Source: Ruminococcus flavefaciens ND2009 (lineage in GTDB: Bacteria; Bacillota; Clostridia; Oscillospirales; Ruminococcaceae). From it: a DNA stretch of 64,000 bases. Position numbers and translations under genes: made by a program. This document shows, piece after piece, positions 7,047-16,681 of the stretch. The first letter of the stretch is position 1. The number at the start of each line of letters is the position of its first letter. Below the pieces are notes generated by a model. That model was not told the origin of the DNA. It saw only the letters and a program-made list of their open reading frames with translations, and did no database searches. Location: contig NZ_KK211348.1 of NCBI RefSeq assembly GCF_000621785.1, forward strand, positions 193,494 to 257,493, read 5' to 3'.

Positions 7047-9980
7047 TCAGAAGTTAAGTGCGGAGTGGATTATCTCGAAGCGCTTGATGAGGAAGTCTAC
7101 AACAGAGACTGTCTCTGAATTCCACATCATTCCGCCGCCGCCGAAGCCGCCTCCGCCCCAGCCGCCGCCGCCGAAGCCGCCGCCGCCCCACTGAGCGCCG
7201 CCGCCGCCCCACTGAGCGCCGCCGCCGCCCCAGTCGAAGCCGCCTTCAAATGCCCAGCTTTCGTCTGTAACGACTGTACCGTCTTCGGTCTCATTGGACT
7301 GCCAGTTCCAGTTCCAGCCCTGCTGACCCCAAGGGTTCTGCTGCTGACCGGGATTCTGCTGTCCGTTGCCTACCTGCAGACCGTTTGCTGTCTTCTTTGT
7401 GGTTGCGTCGAACTGATCGAGAGTAAAGAAGAACAGGGGATCTGCCTGAACGTGAGGACGGATCAGTGAAACGTAATTAGCAGCGTACTGCTCGGGATTG
7501 CTGAATGTGTTAAGGATCTCCTTAACGTAGCCTACATACATATCGTAGTACTCGGGAACCTGAAGGAGCTTTGCAAAGGGACGATCCTTGACCTCAGCCT
7601 GATAGAGGCTTGTCTTGACGTCAGAATTTACAGCGTCTGTACCGCCCATGAAAGCGCCGAGGCTAAGGTTGTAGTCCCAGCCTACGAAGTAGTGCTTGCC
7701 GCCTGTATAGATGAGGTAATAGTTATGTGCAAGTGAGCCGTTATAGCTGTCGTAGTTGCACATTACCGAGTTAACTGCGAAGCCCTTGAGGAAGCTGGGA
7801 ACGTCCATGATGTCCTCGATGAACTTGTAGTTCTGGGGAGTGAGCTTGTTGATCTCTGTCTTGAGTTCCTCAAGATGAGTGAGCTGCTCATCGTTGCCGA
7901 ACTTGAGGTCGAGGTTGCTTACGGGCATATTCTGTGTGAATGTGCTGTAGCTGTCGCCGCCCATTCCGAGCATACCGCCGCCCTGATCGCTTCTCTCGGT
8001 AGCCTTGTAGAGGTTTGAATCGTCATCGATAGCGTAACGCTCTGCCAGAGTTGTACCGGGCTGCTCACAAGCGAGATAGAAGCTGTAGAGCTTGCCGTTG
8101 AGGTACATATCGGAATAGCTGGTCTTGGGAGCAACGCCGTCGATAGAATACATAGCATCATAGCAGATAGTATCTCTCATGCATGAAGCGTCCGAATAGA
8201 AGTTATTCAGACAGAATTCTGTAAGACCGTGATAGTTGGTGTACTTATCGTACTTATCCATCTTGAAGCGGAAGCTGTACTTGCCGTTGTTTACCATCAT
8301 ACGAGAGCTGTTGCCCTTGGTTCTGATGCCGACATTCTTGAACTCCTCGCCGTCGATAACGACATCACAGGGAGCCCACTGCTCTTCCTGAGCAACTCTC
8401 ATGAAGTTGTTCCAGTCATTGTCTGACATTTTAACTTCGATCTTATGAACGAGCTTCTGGTTGAAGAGGCTGCCGTAGAGCTGATCCTGATCGTCCATAT
8501 CGTTGTTTACTTCGGTATAGCTTGCAGGAGTGCCGCCCTTGAAGGTGTTGCCTGTGCTGTGCTTCATCTTGATACCGCCTGCAAAGAGCTTATAGTCGCC
8601 CGAGGTGCTGAGGTCGGGAGATGAAACTACTGCATATCTGTACTTCTTGAGTGTGTTCTCCTCAAAGAATATCTTCTTGGAGGAATCTGTCAGAGCGATA
8701 GGATTGTTCTTTGACCACTCCTTTACGAAGTCAAATGCGAGAACTGACTGCTGAGCGGTAAGAGTTCCTTCGTACTGATTATCTGTAGCTGTAGCAAGGA
8801 GGCTGCCTCCTGTAACGTTGATAGTACCAACGCTTGTGAGACCTCTGTCTCCGAATGCGCCGATATTACCGCCCGAGATGTTGAGGTCGGTCTCAGCCTG
8901 GATAGCGTCCTTGCTGGACTTTATGCTTACTGCACCTGCCTCAATGTCAACATTGCCCTTTGAGGACTTGATACCGTCGCCCTTAGAGTCGATGATGACA
9001 GTGCCGCCCTTTACTGTAACGGAGGTCTTGCCCTTGATGGCGTCCTGACCCTCTGTCTCGTTAAGGGTATTGATATTGATGTTGCCGCCGGTGATCTTGA
9101 GATCGTTGTTGCAGACAACGCCGGGCTGAACATTAGCATTTATGTTCAGAGTACCTGTACCTGCGTCGCCGCCCTTGATAGTGAGATCGTCCTTGGCTTC
9201 GATAACAGCGCAGCCCTCGTTGTCGCCTGTATAAGCCGAAGTGCCGTCAGAGACAGTATTCTCTGTGCCGTCGGAAACAGTGATAGAGGTCTTGTCGGCG
9301 TTCTTTACGAGGATAGCGGGAGCGCTGTTTCCTGTGATATTTACGCCGTTCAAGATGAGCTTTACTGTGTCGGGATCGGCTGCTTCATCGGGGACCTCAA
9401 CGTAGATCTGTCCGTTGTTGAGAGTACCGTCGATGTAGTAATTGCCCGAGTGTGAGATAGTAACGTTAGAGCCGTTTGCTGTAGCGTACTTTCCTTCAAC
9501 AGTAGCCGATGAACCGTTGAGGTGGATCTTGGTCTCCACGTCCTCCTTGGGAACGGTAACGATGGGCTCTGTAGTTGTTACAGGTGTTGTTGTAACTATA
9601 GGAGCGGTAGTGGTGGTCTCACCCTCACCTGAGTAGCTCGGGTCATAGGACTCGGGCAGACTGGGGATAATGTTCAGCAGACGGCGCTGGATGGAGAGAG
9701 CGTCATTGGCAGTGATACCGCCGCCGCGCTCATAAACGTCGCCGTTGAGCTTTCCCTGCTGGGTGAGATGTCCGTCCTCAGTGCTTGACAGGCCGTATCT
9801 TGAGGGATTAGCCAGGCTCTGCATGATAAGTATAGCGTCTGACAGCTCAAGTGTGCCGTTGCAGTTTGCATCGCCATATACTATATCATTGGGCGCTCCT
9901 GCAGCCGAGGTAACTGCCACGGCTGCCGAGCTGAGGATACAGGCAGACAGTATGCCTGCCAGTAAACTTTTCTTTTTCAT
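7047..9980 (-). CDS. CotH-family dockerin protein with carbohydrate-binding beta domain and Gly-rich tail
   Basis: 977 residues. AGGAGG (9990-9995) abuts an ATG at 9989, so the true start is ATG 9980, nine bases further. Order: signal peptide; N-terminal dockerin (GDANCNGTLE ... ITANDALSIQRRLL) at about 32-100; Thr-rich linker; a repetitive right-handed beta domain like DUF4353/Cthe_2159 carbohydrate-binding proteins (about 150-400); a CotH kinase-like domain (about 490-860; WDYNLSLGAF, IRTKGNSS); and a Gly/Trp/Gln-rich tail with GGGG blocks. CotH proteins phosphorylate spore coat proteins in Bacillus. In cellulosomal ruminococci, dockerin-borne CotH is common but of unknown role. It would be secreted and cohesin-bound. 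Confidence 0.88.
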   Translation of the reverse strand: MKKKSLLAGILSACILSSAAVAVTSAAGAPNDIVYGDANCNGTLELSDAILIMQSLANPSRYGLSSTEDGHLTQQGKLNGDVYERGGGITANDALSIQRRLLNIIPSLPESYDPSYSGEGETTTTAPIVTTTPVTTTEPIVTVPKEDVETKIHLNGSSATVEGKYATANGSNVTISHSGNYYIDGTLNNGQIYVEVPDEAADPDTVKLILNGVNITGNSAPAILVKNADKTSITVSDGTENTVSDGTSAYTGDNEGCAVIEAKDDLTIKGGDAGTGTLNINANVQPGVVCNNDLKITGGNININTLNETEGQDAIKGKTSVTVKGGTVIIDSKGDGIKSSKGNVDIEAGAVSIKSSKDAIQAETDLNISGGNIGAFGDRGLTSVGTINVTGGSLLATATDNQYEGTLTAQQSVLAFDFVKEWSKNNPIALTDSSKKIFFEENTLKKYRYAVVSSPDLSTSGDYKLFAGGIKMKHSTGNTFKGGTPASYTEVNNDMDDQDQLYGSLFNQKLVHKIEVKMSDNDWNNFMRVAQEEQWAPCDVVIDGEEFKNVGIRTKGNSSRMMVNNGKYSFRFKMDKYDKYTNYHGLTEFCLNNFYSDASCMRDTICYDAMYSIDGVAPKTSYSDMYLNGKLYSFYLACEQPGTTLAERYAIDDDSNLYKATERSDQGGGMLGMGGDSYSTFTQNMPVSNLDLKFGNDEQLTHLEELKTEINKLTPQNYKFIEDIMDVPSFLKGFAVNSVMCNYDSYNGSLAHNYYLIYTGGKHYFVGWDYNLSLGAFMGGTDAVNSDVKTSLYQAEVKDRPFAKLLQVPEYYDMYVGYVKEILNTFSNPEQYAANYVSLIRPHVQADPLFFFTLDQFDATTKKTANGLQVGNGQQNPGQQQNPWGQQGWNWNWQSNETEDGTVVTDESWAFEGGFDWGGGGAQWGGGGAQWGGGGFGGGGWGGGGFGGGGMMWNSETVSVVDFLIKRFEIIHSALNF

Positions 9981-10132
9981 TTCAATCATCCTCCTAAATA
10001 GCTATGGGGGCTATTATTAATAGATGATTATATAATAATAAATAATTCTTAAAATAATCTTAAACTAACCTTAAAAGCGGTAAAACTGTAACATTTTGTG
10101 CAGAAACTTTCTACTCAGGTTAAATGTCTCTA

Positions 10133-12175
10133 TTAATAAAGCCATTTTGATGTGAAGGTATCCTGATAGGGATCCTTGTTCTTGGGAAGCTCGAATACAG
10201 ATGTCTGGAGCTCCTTGAGGTCCATCTTGGGCTGGATACCGTAAACGTGGTAATCGAAGAACTGGATCATCTTCTCAACGTCCTCGGCAATTACTGCGTG
10301 ACCTTCCTTATGTATATTGATAGCAAGGTGATCGCTGAGACCAACGTAATCCCAGATATGTCTCATACCGCAGTAACTCATCCACATTGAAGGAGCATTT
10401 ACCCAGTCCTCACCAACGCAGGAACCGATGATGAAAAGGTATCTGTCGGGATCACAGCACAGTGAACCCAGCATATGCTGATCCATCGGGAGCTGATTTA
10501 CGTTCCTGAATTCCATGAACTTTCCGTTGAACCATGCCTGCTCGCCTGAAGCCTGGAGACTTCCGAGAGGCTCGTTCTCAGTGTATCTGTAGGAGCTTGA
10601 AGCACCCTTTGAGCTGAAGTCGTAGGTCTTGCCCTGTGATGTGTAACGATACAGAGCGATACCGCCTGCACCTGAGCAGGAAGGAGCACACATCTTGAAA
10701 CGCTTTTCAAAAGCTCCGCATACAGCAGTAGCCTTGCCGTATCTTGAAACGCCTGTACAGATAGCATTCTCGGGGTTGATGTTCAGTTCCTTTGCGGCGC
10801 CTGCATAGAGAGCGTCAAGGCAGCGACTGAGTCCCCATGACCATGCCATGAGCTCACCTGTCTGGGTGTCGAAGCTGTTTCCGTAGGGATAGAGGTCGTA
10901 GAATGCGCCCTTGTGCTGGTTGTTGTCCTGTGCAGTACCGGGAGCTGAGAACATACCGTCAGCATCATAGGTGATAACTGCATATCCCTTTGAGGTAGCA
11001 GTGCTCTCTGCGATACCCTTGTGCATACCAAGGATAACGGGAGCACCGCCCTCATGGCGTACACTTGCGGGCTTGTTGATGACCATGTTGAAGGAAGCGG
11101 TCTTGCCTGTGCTCTTGCGCTTAACTGTGATAGTCATCTTGTTGCCGCTGATCTTGTAGGAGGTCTCGTCGTCTGAGCCGTCGATCCACTTGCCGTACAT
11201 ATAGTATTCGTACATACAGCTGATCTCAGCCTGACGTCTCCACCAGTCCTCCTCGGACTGTACCTTTGAGCCGTCCATGAAGATGAAGGGATCGGGAACG
11301 TCATTGGAGCTCTTCAGCTGGCTTACAGCAGGGAAGTCATAGCTCTTTGGATAATCCCCGGGACCGTCCTGTATATTAGTGGGCTGGAACTCAACGTCAT
11401 CGCCGCTGACGAATGAGGAGAGCTCCTTTATATCTGAGCCGTCGATCTTTTCGTCGTTATTGAGGTCGCCCAGCTTGAGGGAGTCCTTGTCGTACTCGGA
11501 CTGGAGAGCAATGCGCCTCATAGTAATGAGGTCGAAGCAGTCAACGACTCCGTCCTTGTTCATATCACCGCGCTGTGGCTTGCCCGATGAGGATACTGTC
11601 GGTGTTGACGGTATGGAAGGAGCAGCACCCTTAGCGCCTGTTACCTTTACATCATCAACAAAGAAATCAATAGTGCTGTCCTCAGTTTCAACATAGAAAG
11701 ACATATCCGAAGCACCTGCGGGGATAGTGTACTTATCGTTGGAGAGCTTTGTCCACTCGCCCTTCTTTACGACGCCCTTTGCGATGTCGGCGTACTGTGT
11801 GGTAGTGCCGTCGTTGTACTGGAGCGACAGCTTGAAGTTGTCGGAGTCGGTGCCGGAGTCGAATCTTACATAAGCCTCAAAGCCGTAGGTGCTGCCTGCC
11901 GAGAAAGAATAATCCAGCGGTATGGTAGCGCCGTTCCATGCGGCAGTTCTGCTTGTGACTGCAAGAGAAGCGGAGCCCTCGTGTGCAGCTGACTTGCTTG
12001 TGGCTACAGAAGCTGCGCCTCTTCCCGACCAGCCGTCCTCGCCGCTTTCAAAGCTGCTGCCGATGAGAGTCACGATCTCGTCATCAGCTGCCAGGCTTGC
12101 TGCGGTCGAGCTTCCAAAAACTGCGGAAGTGACCATAGCCGCCAGACATAGCGAAGTGATTTTTTTGGATTTCAT
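10133..12175 (-). CDS. Cellulosomal CE15 glucuronoyl esterase (CBM22-dockerin-CE15)
   Basis: 680 residues with a signal peptide (about 1-30). Residues about 40-180 form a CBM22-like xylan-binding module (EDGWSGRGAASV, AAWNGATIPL). A dockerin lies at about 203-258 (GDMNKDGVVDCFD, GDLNNDEKIDGSD). The rest is CE15, with the nucleophile Ser477 in GVSRYGKA (family motif GCSRxGKxA, Cys replaced by Val) and a catalytic-His region near HLAINIHKEGHAVI. CE15 enzymes hydrolyse 4-O-methyl-glucuronoyl esters joining glucuronoxylan to lignin. The esterase half resembles family members of usual length. The start ATG 12175 has AGGAGGG. Exported and attached through the dockerin. Confidence 0.9.
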   Translation of the reverse strand: MKSKKITSLCLAAMVTSAVFGSSTAASLAADDEIVTLIGSSFESGEDGWSGRGAASVATSKSAAHEGSASLAVTSRTAAWNGATIPLDYSFSAGSTYGFEAYVRFDSGTDSDNFKLSLQYNDGTTTQYADIAKGVVKKGEWTKLSNDKYTIPAGASDMSFYVETEDSTIDFFVDDVKVTGAKGAAPSIPSTPTVSSSGKPQRGDMNKDGVVDCFDLITMRRIALQSEYDKDSLKLGDLNNDEKIDGSDIKELSSFVSGDDVEFQPTNIQDGPGDYPKSYDFPAVSQLKSSNDVPDPFIFMDGSKVQSEEDWWRRQAEISCMYEYYMYGKWIDGSDDETSYKISGNKMTITVKRKSTGKTASFNMVINKPASVRHEGGAPVILGMHKGIAESTATSKGYAVITYDADGMFSAPGTAQDNNQHKGAFYDLYPYGNSFDTQTGELMAWSWGLSRCLDALYAGAAKELNINPENAICTGVSRYGKATAVCGAFEKRFKMCAPSCSGAGGIALYRYTSQGKTYDFSSKGASSSYRYTENEPLGSLQASGEQAWFNGKFMEFRNVNQLPMDQHMLGSLCCDPDRYLFIIGSCVGEDWVNAPSMWMSYCGMRHIWDYVGLSDHLAINIHKEGHAVIAEDVEKMIQFFDYHVYGIQPKMDLKELQTSVFELPKNKDPYQDTFTSKWLY

Positions 12176-12513
12176 AATTCCCTCCTGAATAATTTAATTA
12201 AAAAACATCCTCATTGAATAATGCCGTGAGCTTGTTTTTTATGATCCCTCCTCATTCAGACATTAGGTGAAAATAGATAATTTTCCTCCTGTTAGTTTGG
12301 CATTATTGTTTATTATCTTTGATGTAAATATACAATAAAACCGTGAATTTGTAAAGTAATTATTAACAAGACGGCAATTTTTGACTACTTCTCAGCAAGA
12401 TTTGGTCAGAAAAACCGCAATTTCTTGCTGTTCATCAAAGATTTTTACCAATATTTTTACTTTGAGATGGGCGCGATAATAATTTGTTTACTTACGCTGC
12501 CCAAAAATTGCGA

Positions 12514-12525
12514 GGTGGACAAAAT
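12514..12525 (+). promoter_or_regulatory. Copy 1 of shared motif GGTGGACAAAAT
   Basis: Exact 12-base motif, also at 12724-12735 and 51407-51418. All three copies lie upstream of minus-strand dockerin hemicellulase genes and in the same orientation relative to them. Candidate operator; the binding protein is unknown. Confidence 0.45.
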
Positions 12526-12723
12526 CAACAAGCATGATAGTAATATAATTATAATATTTTCTTAAATAATGTTGCTTTTGAACTGAATTATCTGCGGCAG
12601 TTTTTCTTCATATATCTTAAATTATCGCTTTGCACACAAAAAAATATAACATTTGTGCTGAAAACAAGAGACTGCATGATACCCGTCAGTAAATAAGCCT
12701 TCGCCTGTAATATTATTGTGCTT

Positions 12724-12735
12724 GGTGGACAAAAT
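12724..12735 (+). promoter_or_regulatory. Copy 2 of shared motif GGTGGACAAAAT
   Basis: Exact match to the motif at 12514 and 51407. It is also about 40 bases upstream of the -35 of the acetyltransferase gene, so it could act on either divergent gene. Confidence 0.45.
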
Positions 12736-12777
12736 GAATGTCAGCCGTCTTCACTTATTTAAAAAGCGGGATATGAT

Positions 12778-12806
12778 TTGACGAACTGCCAAAAAGGTGG
12801 TATAAT
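12778..12806 (+). promoter_or_regulatory. Promoter of the acetyltransferase-permease operon
   Basis: TTGACG (12778-12783), 17-base spacer, TATAAT (12801-12806). It excludes the upstream in-frame TTG start, because translation must begin downstream of this site. Confidence 0.85.
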
Positions 12807-12837
12807 CATTTTGCAGTATATGCGAAAGGAAGATAAT

Positions 12838-13293
12838 ATGAATAATGACATAAATATACGCCCGATGACGGAAAACGACAGGGACGAGGTCCTCGGTATG
12901 ATGAGGGTGTTCTACGATTCACCTGCGGTGATACACACCTCTCCCGACAGCGTCCTGGAGCAGGATTTCCGCGACTGCGTGGGGGAACTGCCCTACCTCC
13001 GCGGTTTTATTGCCGAGCATGACGGCGATGTGGCAGGCTATGCTATGACCTCGGTCAGCTACACCACTGAATACGGCGGTATCTGTGTCTGGCTGGAGGA
13101 CCTGTACATCAAGCCCGAGTTCCGCCGATTCGGTATCGGAACCGAGGTGCTCAGACATATCGAGAAAGAGTTTCCCGAGGCGGTCCGCTTCAAGATGGAA
13201 GTGGAGCAGGAGAACGAGGCTGCCTACGCCTGCTATTTCGGCGAGGGCTACAGACTTTCGGACTATGGTCTCATGACAAAGGAGCGTCCATGA
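12838..13293 (+). CDS. GNAT-family N-acetyltransferase
   Basis: 151 residues from ATG 12838 (AAGGA upstream, placed after the promoter). It has the GNAT fold: INIRPMTENDRDEV opening strand/helix, the LEDLYIKPEFRRFGIGTEVLRHIE segment holding the acetyl-CoA pyrophosphate loop (RRFGIGT, the Q/RxxGxG/A motif), and a terminal NEAAYACYFGEGYR helix. It acetylates an unknown amine substrate using acetyl-CoA. It overlaps the permease start by four bases (ATGA), so the two are translationally coupled. Confidence 0.9.
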   Translation: MNNDINIRPMTENDRDEVLGMMRVFYDSPAVIHTSPDSVLEQDFRDCVGELPYLRGFIAEHDGDVAGYAMTSVSYTTEYGGICVWLEDLYIKPEFRRFGIGTEVLRHIEKEFPEAVRFKMEVEQENEAAYACYFGEGYRLSDYGLMTKERP

Positions 13294-14396
13294 AGAAGGC
13301 GCTTGGTTTCATAAAGGCGCAGCCGGTGCTTGCGGCAGCTTTTCTGCTTGCAGTCATTACCATGTTCATTGTCCCGCCTGACAGTGAGTACATTGGCTAC
13401 TGCAACCGAACGGTGCTCATAGAGCTGTTTGCACTTATGGCAGCTGTTGCGGGACTTCGCAGCGCAGGTATATTTGATGCCGCTACAAGGGCGATACTTC
13501 GCAGAACAGGCACGGTCCGCAGACTCGGAGCCGTGCTGACGCTGATATGCTTTTTCAGCGCCATGCTGGTCACCAACGACGTGGCACTCATAACATTCGT
13601 TCCGCTGACGCTGCTCATCTTCCACGGTATCGATGACAAGCGCAGTCTCATTCTCACTGTGGTGCTTGAGACGGCTGCCGCCAATCTTGGCAGCATGATG
13701 ACTCCCGTGGGAAATCCCCAGAATCTGTTCCTCTATGATAAATACGGGCTTACTGCTCTGACCTTTCTCCGGACCATGCTCCCCGTTGGAGTTTTCGGAC
13801 TTGCGGCAGTTATGGGACTTACCCTGCTGCTGCCTAAGAACAGGTGCGAGGCTCCCGAAAACAGCGGTGCCAAGCCGCCTGCGGTAAAGACAGCGGTATT
13901 CGCTGCGCTTTTTCTGCTGTGTATCGCGGCAGTATTCCGCCTTGTTCCCGACTGGGTCTGCCTTGCAGGTGCAGTCCTGGCAGTTGCAGTCTGCGACTGG
14001 CGTATTTTCGGCAAGGTCGACTATGCCCTCCTCGCCACATTCGTGTGCTTTTTCGTTTTTGTGGGCAATATCGCCCGTATAGAAACGGTCAGCAGCTTCT
14101 TTTCGCGTATCCTTGACGGTCGGGAGCTGATAGTCTCGGCGGTGCTGTCCCAGGTCATAAGCAATGTGCCTGCGGCGGTAATGCTTGCGGAGTTCACGGA
14201 TAACGGAACACAGCTTCTCTTAGGCGTGGATATAGGCGGCTTCGGTACCATAATCGCCTCACTTGCCAGTCTCATTTCCTTCCAGCTCTACCGCCGTGAT
14301 GAGGGAGCGCAGACAGGACGTTACTTCCTGGTGTTCACTGTCATAAACTTTGCATTGCTGGGGCTTCTCCTGGCTGTGCAGTATGGAATATCATGA
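13290..14396 (+). CDS. ArsB/NhaD/SLC13-type anion permease
   Basis: 368 residues with about ten membrane segments. Helical hairpin signatures of the ion-transporter superfamily are present: VTNDVALITFVPL and TPVGNPQNLFLYDKYG in the first half, and VISNVPAAVMLAEF plus DIGGFGTIIASLAS in the second. Family members move citrate, arsenite, sulfate or sodium; the substrate cannot be told here. At 368 residues it is shorter than typical CitMHS or ArsB proteins (over 420). It is coupled to the preceding GNAT gene. Confidence 0.85.
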   Translation: MKKALGFIKAQPVLAAAFLLAVITMFIVPPDSEYIGYCNRTVLIELFALMAAVAGLRSAGIFDAATRAILRRTGTVRRLGAVLTLICFFSAMLVTNDVALITFVPLTLLIFHGIDDKRSLILTVVLETAAANLGSMMTPVGNPQNLFLYDKYGLTALTFLRTMLPVGVFGLAAVMGLTLLLPKNRCEAPENSGAKPPAVKTAVFAALFLLCIAAVFRLVPDWVCLAGAVLAVAVCDWRIFGKVDYALLATFVCFFVFVGNIARIETVSSFFSRILDGRELIVSAVLSQVISNVPAAVMLAEFTDNGTQLLLGVDIGGFGTIIASLASLISFQLYRRDEGAQTGRYFLVFTVINFALLGLLLAVQYGIS

Positions 14397-14408
14397 ATAA
14401 GATCAGTC

Positions 14409-14450
14409 AAGTCCCTGAGTGTCAAACGGAATACTCAGGGGCTTACTTTT
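14409..14450 (+). terminator. Terminator of the GNAT-permease operon
   Basis: AAGTCCCTGAGT (14409-14420) pairs with ACTCAGGGGCTT (14432-14443), followed by ACTTTTT. Confidence 0.88.
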
Positions 14451-14493
14451 TCTGTACAATGGTAAAGAAAAAGGAAAAATTTAGTAAAAGGGC

Positions 14494-14522
14494 TTGACAA
14501 GCGTGTTAAAATTGTATATAAT
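14494..14522 (+). promoter_or_regulatory. Promoter of the M13 peptidase-ABC operon
   Basis: TTGACA (14494-14499), 17-base spacer, TATAAT (14517-14522). The leader to the start at 14636 is about 105 bases. Confidence 0.9.
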
Positions 14523-14635
14523 GTGTATATACATCTGAGCGGAGAATGTGTGCGTTGATCCGCAGGATCTGTAAAAGGATGTATAATAAAAGTTACGTTC
14601 GCAAAACAAAACGTAATAATTATTGGAGGATTAAA

Positions 14636-16678
14636 ATGCAGAAACACAGGAAACTCCTCGCTCTCATTCTGGCAGCTATGCTGACAGCCGGTGCAGCGGG
14701 CTGCTTTGCCCCGTCCAAAAAGGACAGCAGTAAGAACAGCAGCACCGCTGCTGAGGACGGCGAGGGAAAAAAAGACTCCGAAAGCGGGGAAGAGCCGGAG
14801 GAGAAAGACAAGGGGGATATAAGACCGCAGGACGATTTTTACGGCTATATCAACTACAAGACTCTGTCGGAGATGGAGATCCCATACGGCATGACGGAAA
14901 TGACTCCCTTTGATAGTCCCGAGGGCGAAGATCCCGTGACCAAGTTGATCCAGGAGATAGCCGGCGATAACACAAAATTCCCGGCGGGCAGCAATGAACA
15001 GCTGGTCCATGACGTCTATCATCAGGCTTATGACTATAAGGACGACGGAACTGCCGAAAAGGAGATAATGGGCAACTGCGACAGGATACTTGCCGCAGGG
15101 AATATAAACGACCTCTTTGATGTATGGGGCGATCTGGTGCAGAATTACGGCGCAAGATCCATGTTCAGCTTTGACGTGATGCAAGATTATGTTGACAGCA
15201 CAAAGTATGCGCTCTATCTCTATCCCATAGGCGATTTCCTCGGTTCTACGCTGGAGGACATCAATGATGATTCAGATAATTGCAGGAATGCCAACAGCTT
15301 TGCAAGGGATATGCACAGGGTAATGGGCGATGACTATGAGACCGCTGACGAGAAGGGCAGACAGATGGTCTATCTCGGACTTTACATTGCCAATCATACC
15401 GATTTTGAGCTGACTTTTGATCTGGATATGCTCATGGAAAACAAGGAGCTCAGCTTTGAGGAGTTCGACGCGATAATGAGCAACTATGACGGCTCCTTCG
15501 CAGACCTGTTCCTGGGCAATGCCACAGAGATGGGCGACGGTATCTACGTTGGTGACAAGGAGCAGCTCGCCGCTGTAAATGACCTCATGACCGAGGAGCA
15601 TCTTGAGCAGTGGAAGTCCTATATCCTCAGTTCATATCTGGGACAAATGGGCAGTTTCATTCGCGAGAGCAATGATATACTCGCTGACTACAATCCCGAG
15701 AGCAAGGAAGCAAAGGATGAGGTCACCGCAGCGCTGGTCTCACAGTATCTCACCTTCCAGATCTCGGAGCTCTACGCTAAGAGATACTATACTCCCGAAA
15801 TAGAAAAGGGTATCAACAGCCTCTTTGATGACATAATCGGAAGCTACCGAGAGCTCATAGACGGTGCGGACTGGCTCACAGCCGACACCCGTAAGGCGCT
15901 GAGAACAAAGCTTGACAATATCCTTCTCATAACCACAGGTGAGTACCACGAGACTGATCCCAAGGACGCAAAGCTTGTGGGAAAAAACTTCTATGAGACT
16001 CACAAGAACATCGGAAAGTATGTGAACAAAAGGAAAATGGAGCTTTTTGGCTCGCCTATGGACAGAGAAAAGCCTCTGATGACTTCCGATACTATTAATG
16101 CGCAGTATCTTCCCTGCAACTCGATAAACATCACAGTTGCCATAATGCAGCCCCCCTTCTTCGATCCGAACAGGAGCGAAGCTGAGAACCTGGGCGCACT
16201 GGGCACAGTTGTGGCACATGAGATAGGTCACGCCTTTGACTCCAACTGTATAAAGTACGATCCCGACGGTAAGCTGAATCCCGACTGGATAAACGAGACT
16301 GACAGAAAGATACTCGAGGAGCGTGCAGATGCCCTCTCAAAGTATTACAGCGACTACACTATCATGGAGGTCTTCCATGTTGACGGAGAGCTCACCAACG
16401 GCGAGAACTACGCCGATCTCAGCTCTCTGGAGTGCGTTACCAATATACTTGACGATCCCGAGGATCTGAAGAAGCTTTTCAAGAGTTATGCCGAGATCTG
16501 GTGCACACTGGCAGTGGATTCTGACGCAGTAGAACTGCTCAGTGAAGATGAGCACAGTCCCGGAAAGGTCCGCGTAAACGCCGTGCTTGCCTCGAACAAG
16601 AAGTTCAACGAGGTATATGATGTGAAGGAGGGCGACGGAATGTACGTTGCTCCCGAGGAAAGGGTAAGCAGGTGGTAA
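14636..16678 (+). CDS. M13-family zinc metallopeptidase lipoprotein (neprilysin/PepO-like)
   Basis: 680 residues from ATG 14636 (TTGGAGGA upstream); the 30-codon upstream extension spans leader DNA and is unlikely. The N-terminus is a lipoprotein signal (LTAGAAGC, lipidated Cys at about 22) followed by a charged Ser/Glu/Lys-rich linker. The peptidase part has the M13 zinc site HEIGHAFD, the third-ligand region GENYADLSSLE (ENxxD-type, but without the usual ADNGG) and the conserved start RPQDDFYGYINYKTL. Expected on the outer face of the membrane, cleaving small peptides. Three bases separate it from the FtsX-type gene, suggesting joint export or processing. Confidence 0.9.
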   Translation: MQKHRKLLALILAAMLTAGAAGCFAPSKKDSSKNSSTAAEDGEGKKDSESGEEPEEKDKGDIRPQDDFYGYINYKTLSEMEIPYGMTEMTPFDSPEGEDPVTKLIQEIAGDNTKFPAGSNEQLVHDVYHQAYDYKDDGTAEKEIMGNCDRILAAGNINDLFDVWGDLVQNYGARSMFSFDVMQDYVDSTKYALYLYPIGDFLGSTLEDINDDSDNCRNANSFARDMHRVMGDDYETADEKGRQMVYLGLYIANHTDFELTFDLDMLMENKELSFEEFDAIMSNYDGSFADLFLGNATEMGDGIYVGDKEQLAAVNDLMTEEHLEQWKSYILSSYLGQMGSFIRESNDILADYNPESKEAKDEVTAALVSQYLTFQISELYAKRYYTPEIEKGINSLFDDIIGSYRELIDGADWLTADTRKALRTKLDNILLITTGEYHETDPKDAKLVGKNFYETHKNIGKYVNKRKMELFGSPMDREKPLMTSDTINAQYLPCNSINITVAIMQPPFFDPNRSEAENLGALGTVVAHEIGHAFDSNCIKYDPDGKLNPDWINETDRKILEERADALSKYYSDYTIMEVFHVDGELTNGENYADLSSLECVTNILDDPEDLKKLFKSYAEIWCTLAVDSDAVELLSEDEHSPGKVRVNAVLASNKKFNEVYDVKEGDGMYVAPEERVSRW

Positions 16679-16681
16679 GCG

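Larger units (their letters stand above)
12176..12777. other. Long AT-rich intergenic region upstream of the CE15 gene
   Basis: About 600 bases without a credible gene. It holds two copies of GGTGGACAAAAT (12514-12525, 12724-12735) and a related AGATTTGGTCAGAAAAA (12398 onward), and ends in the acetyltransferase promoter. Within about 130 bases of the CE15 start, the minus strand carries three AGGAGG-like tracts, of which only the last is placed for the CE15 start. No clear -10/-35 for CE15 was found. Confidence 0.6.
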
